From contig CAJWBT010000074.1 of NCBI GenBank assembly GCA_913020235.1, forward strand, positions 1 to 9,031: a stretch of DNA of 9,031 nt, read 5' to 3'. Shown piece by piece: positions 6,265-9,031 of the stretch (the stretch's first letter is position 1; every line of letters starts with the position of its first letter). A program made the translations under genes and the position numbers. The stretch is from an uncultured Chloroflexota bacterium (GTDB lineage Bacteria; Chloroflexota; Dehalococcoidia; UBA3495). The notes under the pieces were generated by a model. It was not told where the DNA came from, made no database searches, and saw only the letters and a program-made list of their open reading frames with translations.

Positions 6265-6414
6265 TGTGGGTAAGTCCGTTAGATGAGTGGATAAGTGGAA
6301 CGTTCCCCGGGCTCTTTGTTGTATTCGGATAGGAATTGAGGCAGTGTTCACGTCACTCCTCAGTTTGTTCATTTATAGCATCTTGTTGTCCACAGCTTTC
6401 TATGGTTATCCACG
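6265..6414. other. Cluster of four DnaA-box-like 9-mers around an AT-rich core: candidate replication origin or DnaA-regulated region
   Basis: The DnaA box consensus is TTATCCACA (TTGTCCACA in some high-GC groups). Four sites each differ from TTATCCACA at one position: TTACCCACA (- strand, 6273-6265), TTATCCACT (- strand, 6294-6286), TTGTCCACA (+ strand, 6386-6394) and TTATCCACG (+ strand, 6406-6414). They form two pairs in opposite orientation, with 21 and 20 bases between site starts. The roughly 90 bases between the pairs and the second pair itself are AT-rich (6361-6420 is about 62% AT by hand count, against about 30% at 8641-8700). A second AT-rich stretch (6121-6180, about 72%) lies beside them. 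Weaker sites are CTATTCACC (- strand, 6197-6189) and GTGTCCACG (- strand, 6188-6180). The flanking genes diverge from this gap. No dnaA, dnaN or parAB is visible in the window, so origin status is inference. Confidence 0.5.
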
Positions 6415-6481
6415 AAAGCTCTGCCCTAATCCAGGGCCGCGATTTGGTGCTGGACCTGGTGCTACGCCGGCAGACGGTTCG

Positions 6482-6511
6482 TTGCTACCCGCGGCCAAGC
6501 GGTGGTATGCT
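6482..6511 (+). promoter_or_regulatory. Possible promoter for the lipoprotein-transporter operon
   Basis: TTGCTA (6482-6487) and TATGCT (6506-6511) are separated by 18 bases, and each matches consensus at 4 of 6 positions. The implied leader would be about 130 bases long and would include the hairpin that covers the ribosome site. Confidence 0.3.
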
Positions 6512-6630
6512 GAGGCAGCCTGAGTCGAGTGCGATAGCCCGCAAGAGTGGGCCGAAAATTTGGAATTGTGACGAGCAGGTGAAAAGCCGCTTGGTACAGG
6601 TAGGTGATGGCAGGCGGGCCAGGGCAACGT

Positions 6631-6643
6631 CTCCCGATGGGAG
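6631..6643 (+). promoter_or_regulatory. Hairpin overlapping the ribosome binding site of the lipoprotein gene
   Basis: CTCCC (6631-6635) pairs with GGGAG (6639-6643) over the loop GAT. The right arm is most of the GGGAGG ribosome site (6639-6644) that serves ATG 6650. When folded, the site is hidden, which could dampen translation of the lipoprotein. The stem is short, so the effect may be mild. Confidence 0.35.
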
Positions 6644-6649
6644 GTGGGT

Positions 6650-7375
6650 ATGAAGGCCTACCTGGGGGGCTGTCTTGCCACTACCGTGTTGGCCGCGGTG
6701 CTGATGGTAGGGTGCGGCTCCCCGGAGACCGCCGCCGCGACGGAGACACCGGAGCCGGTAATCGACGCCCAGGCTGTGTTGACCCAGGCGGTTGGCGAGA
6801 TGCTGCATCTGGAATCAGCGAAGTTCACGTTGGAGCACGAAAAGGGTAGCACGACTCTTTTTCCGGGCCTGGAGATGAAGAAAGCCACCGGCCTGGTGGA
6901 GATCCCGGACCGGGTTGCCCTGACGGTAGAGGGCGAGCTGGCTTTCCCGCGATCCTTCGTGGAAACCAGCGTCGTGACCATTGGAGATGAGGCCTACATG
7001 AAGGACCTACTCACCGGCCAGTGGCGCGAGGTACCACCGGAAACGTTGCCCGTCAGGTTCGCTGACTTGGGCCAGACCCTGGCCGACATCATCAGAGCGG
7101 TTGACGACCCCACCGTAGCCGGGTCCGAGCGATTGCAGGCATACGATACGTACCGCATCGAAGGCCGGATCCAGTCCCAGGACCTGTCGAGCCTTGTGCC
7201 CGGCGCGGAACAGGGCATTTCAGTGGGCCTGGACCTGTGGCTGGAACAGTCGCGGAAAGTCTTGCTGCAGGTCCGAATTGCCGGCAAGGTGCTGCCCACC
7301 GACATCCCCGACACCGTGAGGCTGCTCACCTTGGCCGACATCGATGTTCCGGTAAGCATCACCGCGCCGGAATAG
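6650..7375 (+). CDS. LppX/LprAFG family lipoprotein (LprG-like)
   Basis: This 241-residue protein has a lipoprotein signal peptide: Lys2, a hydrophobic stretch at 9-20, and the lipobox Met19-Val-Gly-Cys22, so the mature protein should be lipid-anchored by Cys22 outside the membrane. A short Pro/Thr/Glu-rich linker follows. From about residue 38 the protein resembles the LppX_LprAFG domain: an opening helix (VLTQAVGEMLHLESAKFTLE), a G-V-x-I-P-D-R strand, then IGDEAYMKDLLTGQWREVP, and a closing VxLPTDIPDT segment. Family members such as mycobacterial LprG and LppX have a hydrophobic cavity that carries lipids. ATG 6650 is preferred to the in-frame GTG at 6644, because GGGAGG (6639-6644) stands 5 bases before the ATG and overlaps the GTG. 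The transporter gene begins 13 bases after the stop, indicating one operon and a joint export role. Confidence 0.85.
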   Translation: MKAYLGGCLATTVLAAVLMVGCGSPETAAATETPEPVIDAQAVLTQAVGEMLHLESAKFTLEHEKGSTTLFPGLEMKKATGLVEIPDRVALTVEGELAFPRSFVETSVVTIGDEAYMKDLLTGQWREVPPETLPVRFADLGQTLADIIRAVDDPTVAGSERLQAYDTYRIEGRIQSQDLSSLVPGAEQGISVGLDLWLEQSRKVLLQVRIAGKVLPTDIPDTVRLLTLADIDVPVSITAPE

Positions 7376-7388
7376 GGGCGGAGACCTC

Positions 7389-8879
7389 ATGCAAGGCGCC
7401 CGGCACGGGTTGGCGGCCCCTCTGGTACTGACCGTTATCGGTCTGGGCGCCTTCGTCACCGCCCTGGACCAGACGGTAGTGGTCACCGCGATACCCAGCG
7501 TCATGCTGGACCTCAAAGTGCCCTTCGCCGAACTCGACCGGGTCTCCTGGATAGTCACCGGGTATCTGCTAGGCTACACCGTGGCCATGCCGTTGATTGG
7601 CCGGCTGGGGGACGTATACGGCTACTCCCTGGTCTATCGCGGGGGATTGGTCGTATTTGGCATCGGCACCGCCCTGGTGGCCGTTTCCCCAAACCTGGAG
7701 TGGATGGTGGCTGCCCGGGTGGTACAGGCGGTCGGTGGAGGGGCCACCGTACCCATAGGCCTGGCCCTGGCCAGCACGGCCCTGCCGGGGCGCAACCGCG
7801 GCATGGCCCTGGGGATAGTGATCGCGGCGGCCGAGGCTGGGTCCATGCTGGGGCCGGCCTACGGCGGCGCCATCATCGAGTACCTGGACTGGCGCTGGAT
7901 TTTCTGGCTCAATCTGCCCCAGAGCGCGGTCCTCTTTGTGGCCCTATGGTGGTTGCCCAATCAGCGCAATGCCGGAGCACGAGTGGACTACCTGGGCGGC
8001 GCGCTCCTGGTGGCCACCCTGCTGGTCCTGTCTCTGGCGATATCCCGCCAAGGCTTGTTCACCCTGTCGTCGCCGGCGCCGTTTATCATCGCCGCGCCCG
8101 GGATGTTGCTGGCGGGGCTCCTGGTGGTTGTGGAGCGGCGGGCCTGGCAACCCTTGCTGGCCTCATTTCTCTTCAAGTCCCGGTCGTTCGTGGCCGCCAA
8201 CCTGACCCAGTTGCTGGAAGGCGTGGCGCTGATCATCGCCATGGTTAGCATTCCGCTGATGGCCGGCACGGTCATGGGGAAAGAGCCCTTGACCGGCGCG
8301 ATGTGGCTGCTGCGGATGACGGCGGCGATCCCCCTGGGCGCCATCGTGGGTGGGAGGCTACTGGGAATCGTGGGTGTCCGCCCGGTTGCCGCCCTGGGCC
8401 TGGGGATGAGTGCCTTGGGGCTCTTTCTGGTGAGTGGCTGGGGCCTGGACATCTCCGAGCCGTGGCTGACCATGGACCTGGTGATCGCCGGGTTCGGCTT
8501 CGGCCTGAACAACACGCCGATAATGACCCGGGCCCTTGACTCCGTGGGCGAGGACTACCAGGGCACGGCTGCGTCGCTGGTGGTGGTGGCGCGAATGATG
8601 GGGATGACCCTGGGGTTGGCGGCGCTGTCGGCCTGGGGTGTTGAGCACTTTCAGTCGTTGACCGCCGGGCTGGAGCTGCCGCTGCCCGGGGTCGGGGAGG
8701 CGGCCGGGGCGATGGAGGCCCGGCTGGCGGACTACAACGCCCGGCTGAGCGCCGCCGGGCTAGCTCTGTTCCACAACTTCTTCCGGGTGGCCGGGGGCGT
8801 GGCCCTGGTGGCCATCCTGCCGGTCCTGGCCATGGGCGGCGGCAGGACGGAGGGAGAGGTGCCTAAAACCAGAGGGTGA
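7389..8879 (+). CDS. Major facilitator superfamily transporter, DHA2 (14-helix, EmrB/QacA/P55-like)
   Basis: This 496-residue protein has about 14 hydrophobic segments, normal for drug:H+ antiporter family 2. The first helix has the DHA2 signature LDQTVVVTAIP with Asp27. Motif A, GRLGDVYG (71-78), lies in the loop after helix 2. Motif C lies in helix 5 (AEAGSMLGPAYGG). A polar segment of about 40 residues precedes the last helix. These are inner-membrane, proton-driven exporters of drugs or lipids. GGAG at 7380-7383, 5 bases before the ATG, is the ribosome site. The gene follows the LppX/LprAFG-like lipoprotein gene at 13 bases, the same order as the mycobacterial lprG-P55 operon, so lipid export is a better guess than drug efflux. 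The stop codon lies inside the terminator hairpin. The substrate cannot be told from sequence. Confidence 0.92.
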   Translation: MQGARHGLAAPLVLTVIGLGAFVTALDQTVVVTAIPSVMLDLKVPFAELDRVSWIVTGYLLGYTVAMPLIGRLGDVYGYSLVYRGGLVVFGIGTALVAVSPNLEWMVAARVVQAVGGGATVPIGLALASTALPGRNRGMALGIVIAAAEAGSMLGPAYGGAIIEYLDWRWIFWLNLPQSAVLFVALWWLPNQRNAGARVDYLGGALLVATLLVLSLAISRQGLFTLSSPAPFIIAAPGMLLAGLLVVVERRAWQPLLASFLFKSRSFVAANLTQLLEGVALIIAMVSIPLMAGTVMGKEPLTGAMWLLRMTAAIPLGAIVGGRLLGIVGVRPVAALGLGMSALGLFLVSGWGLDISEPWLTMDLVIAGFGFGLNNTPIMTRALDSVGEDYQGTAASLVVVARMMGMTLGLAALSAWGVEHFQSLTAGLELPLPGVGEAAGAMEARLADYNARLSAAGLALFHNFFRVAGGVALVAILPVLAMGGGRTEGEVPKTRG

Positions 8880-8900
8880 CCCGATCCGGGTCACCCTCTG
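8870..8900. terminator. Perfect 14-bp hairpin, terminator shared by convergent genes
   Basis: CAGAGGGTGACCCG (8870-8883) pairs without mismatch with 8887-8900 over the loop ATC. On the - strand the stem is followed by GGTTTT (T-run 8868-8865), a standard intrinsic terminator for the gene entering from the right edge. On the + strand no T-run follows directly. A second hairpin, GGGGG (8916-8920) with CCCCC (8925-8929) followed by TTT, may finish the job. The transporter's TGA stop (8877-8879) lies within the left arm. Confidence 0.8.
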
Positions 8901-8942
8901 TCCAGTGCATGTTGCGGGGGCGGTCCCCCTTTGGCCGATAGG

Positions 8943-9031
8943 CTAGGAAGCCTCTTCCAATGCTTCCTTCACCTTTTTGAATTCCTTGTCGGGCATCCAG
9001 GTGGACCACCGGTCCTCGTAGTTCCGCAGAT
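8943..9031 (-). CDS. C-terminal end of an unidentified gene (partial)
   Basis: On the - strand one frame is open from the window edge (codons from 9029) to a TAG at 8945-8943, giving 28 residues that include RNYEDRWSTWMPDKEFKK and end in KEALEEAS. The residue mix (aromatic, then lysine- and glutamate-rich helix) and the codon choice look like a real protein end. The shared terminator at 8870-8900, with its T-run on this strand, supports a gene ending here. I do not recognise the family. Confidence 0.7.
   Translation of the reverse strand, partial: LRNYEDRWSTWMPDKEFKKVKEALEEAS

Larger units (their letters stand above)
6415..6649 (+). other. Rest of the divergent gap: no gene seen
   Basis: This stretch lies between the DnaA-box cluster and the lipoprotein gene. 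Open frames here have no family resemblance and no ribosome sites. It holds the candidate promoter at 6482-6511, a hairpin GCCCGC (6538-6543) with GTGGGC (6548-6553) over AAGA, and the ribosome-site hairpin at 6631-6643. I recognise no tRNA or known riboswitch. Confidence 0.4.

Noticed and set aside
6287..6523. A 78-residue open frame in the divergent gap
   Set aside because: It starts with GTG without a ribosome site, runs through the DnaA-box cluster and resembles no family.

Overview
This is a high-GC bacterial stretch of about 9 kb carrying housekeeping genes and no mobile elements, phage genes or CRISPR. The gene set and protein style (a stand-alone BioD-like/DRTGG protein, an IscA-type protein beside a YgfZ/GcvT-like protein, obg followed by nadD, an LppX/LprAFG lipoprotein beside a drug:H+ antiporter) suggest a Chloroflexota member of the Dehalococcoidia/SAR202 kind. 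That assignment is inference from recalled resemblance and has only moderate confidence.

Left part (1-3513, all + strand). The window opens with the last 20 codons of a gene, probably a MaoC-type hydratase. Next comes the most striking gene, at 270-566. It is a SelT/SelW/SelH (Rdx) family protein whose redox motif is Cys-Val-Pro-Sec, with an in-frame TGA at 324-326 and a bacterial SECIS-like hairpin right behind it. A standard gene caller would report only its C-terminal 71 residues or miss it. It is followed by a BioD-like/DRTGG regulatory-type protein with a TTG start. A clear sigma70-type promoter then leads into an IscA/ErpA-type iron-sulfur carrier, an intrinsic terminator, and a YgfZ/IBA57-like folate-fold protein. 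The last two are plausible partners in iron-sulfur protein maturation.

Middle part (3611-6146, - strand). obg and a fused nadD-pyrE gene are transcribed together with 1 nt between them. The fusion joins nicotinate-mononucleotide adenylyltransferase to orotate phosphoribosyltransferase in one 410-residue chain, with no usable start codon for a separate pyrE. The Obg protein departs from consensus at two GTPase-motif positions (first Gly of G1 is Ala, Asp of G3 is Glu).

Divergent gap (6147-6649). This 500-base gap is AT-rich compared with its surroundings (about 72% AT at 6121-6180 by hand count). It carries four 9-mers each one mismatch from the DnaA box, arranged as two inverted pairs with nearly equal spacing around an AT-rich core. 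It also holds a long imperfect structure with a perfect 9-bp outer stem. It is a candidate replication origin or DnaA-controlled region.

Right part (6650-9031). A lipoprotein of the LppX/LprAFG family and a 14-helix major facilitator transporter form a two-gene operon resembling the mycobacterial LprG-P55 lipid-export pair. A perfect 14-bp hairpin closes the operon and also serves an opposing gene, of which only the last 28 codons are inside the window.
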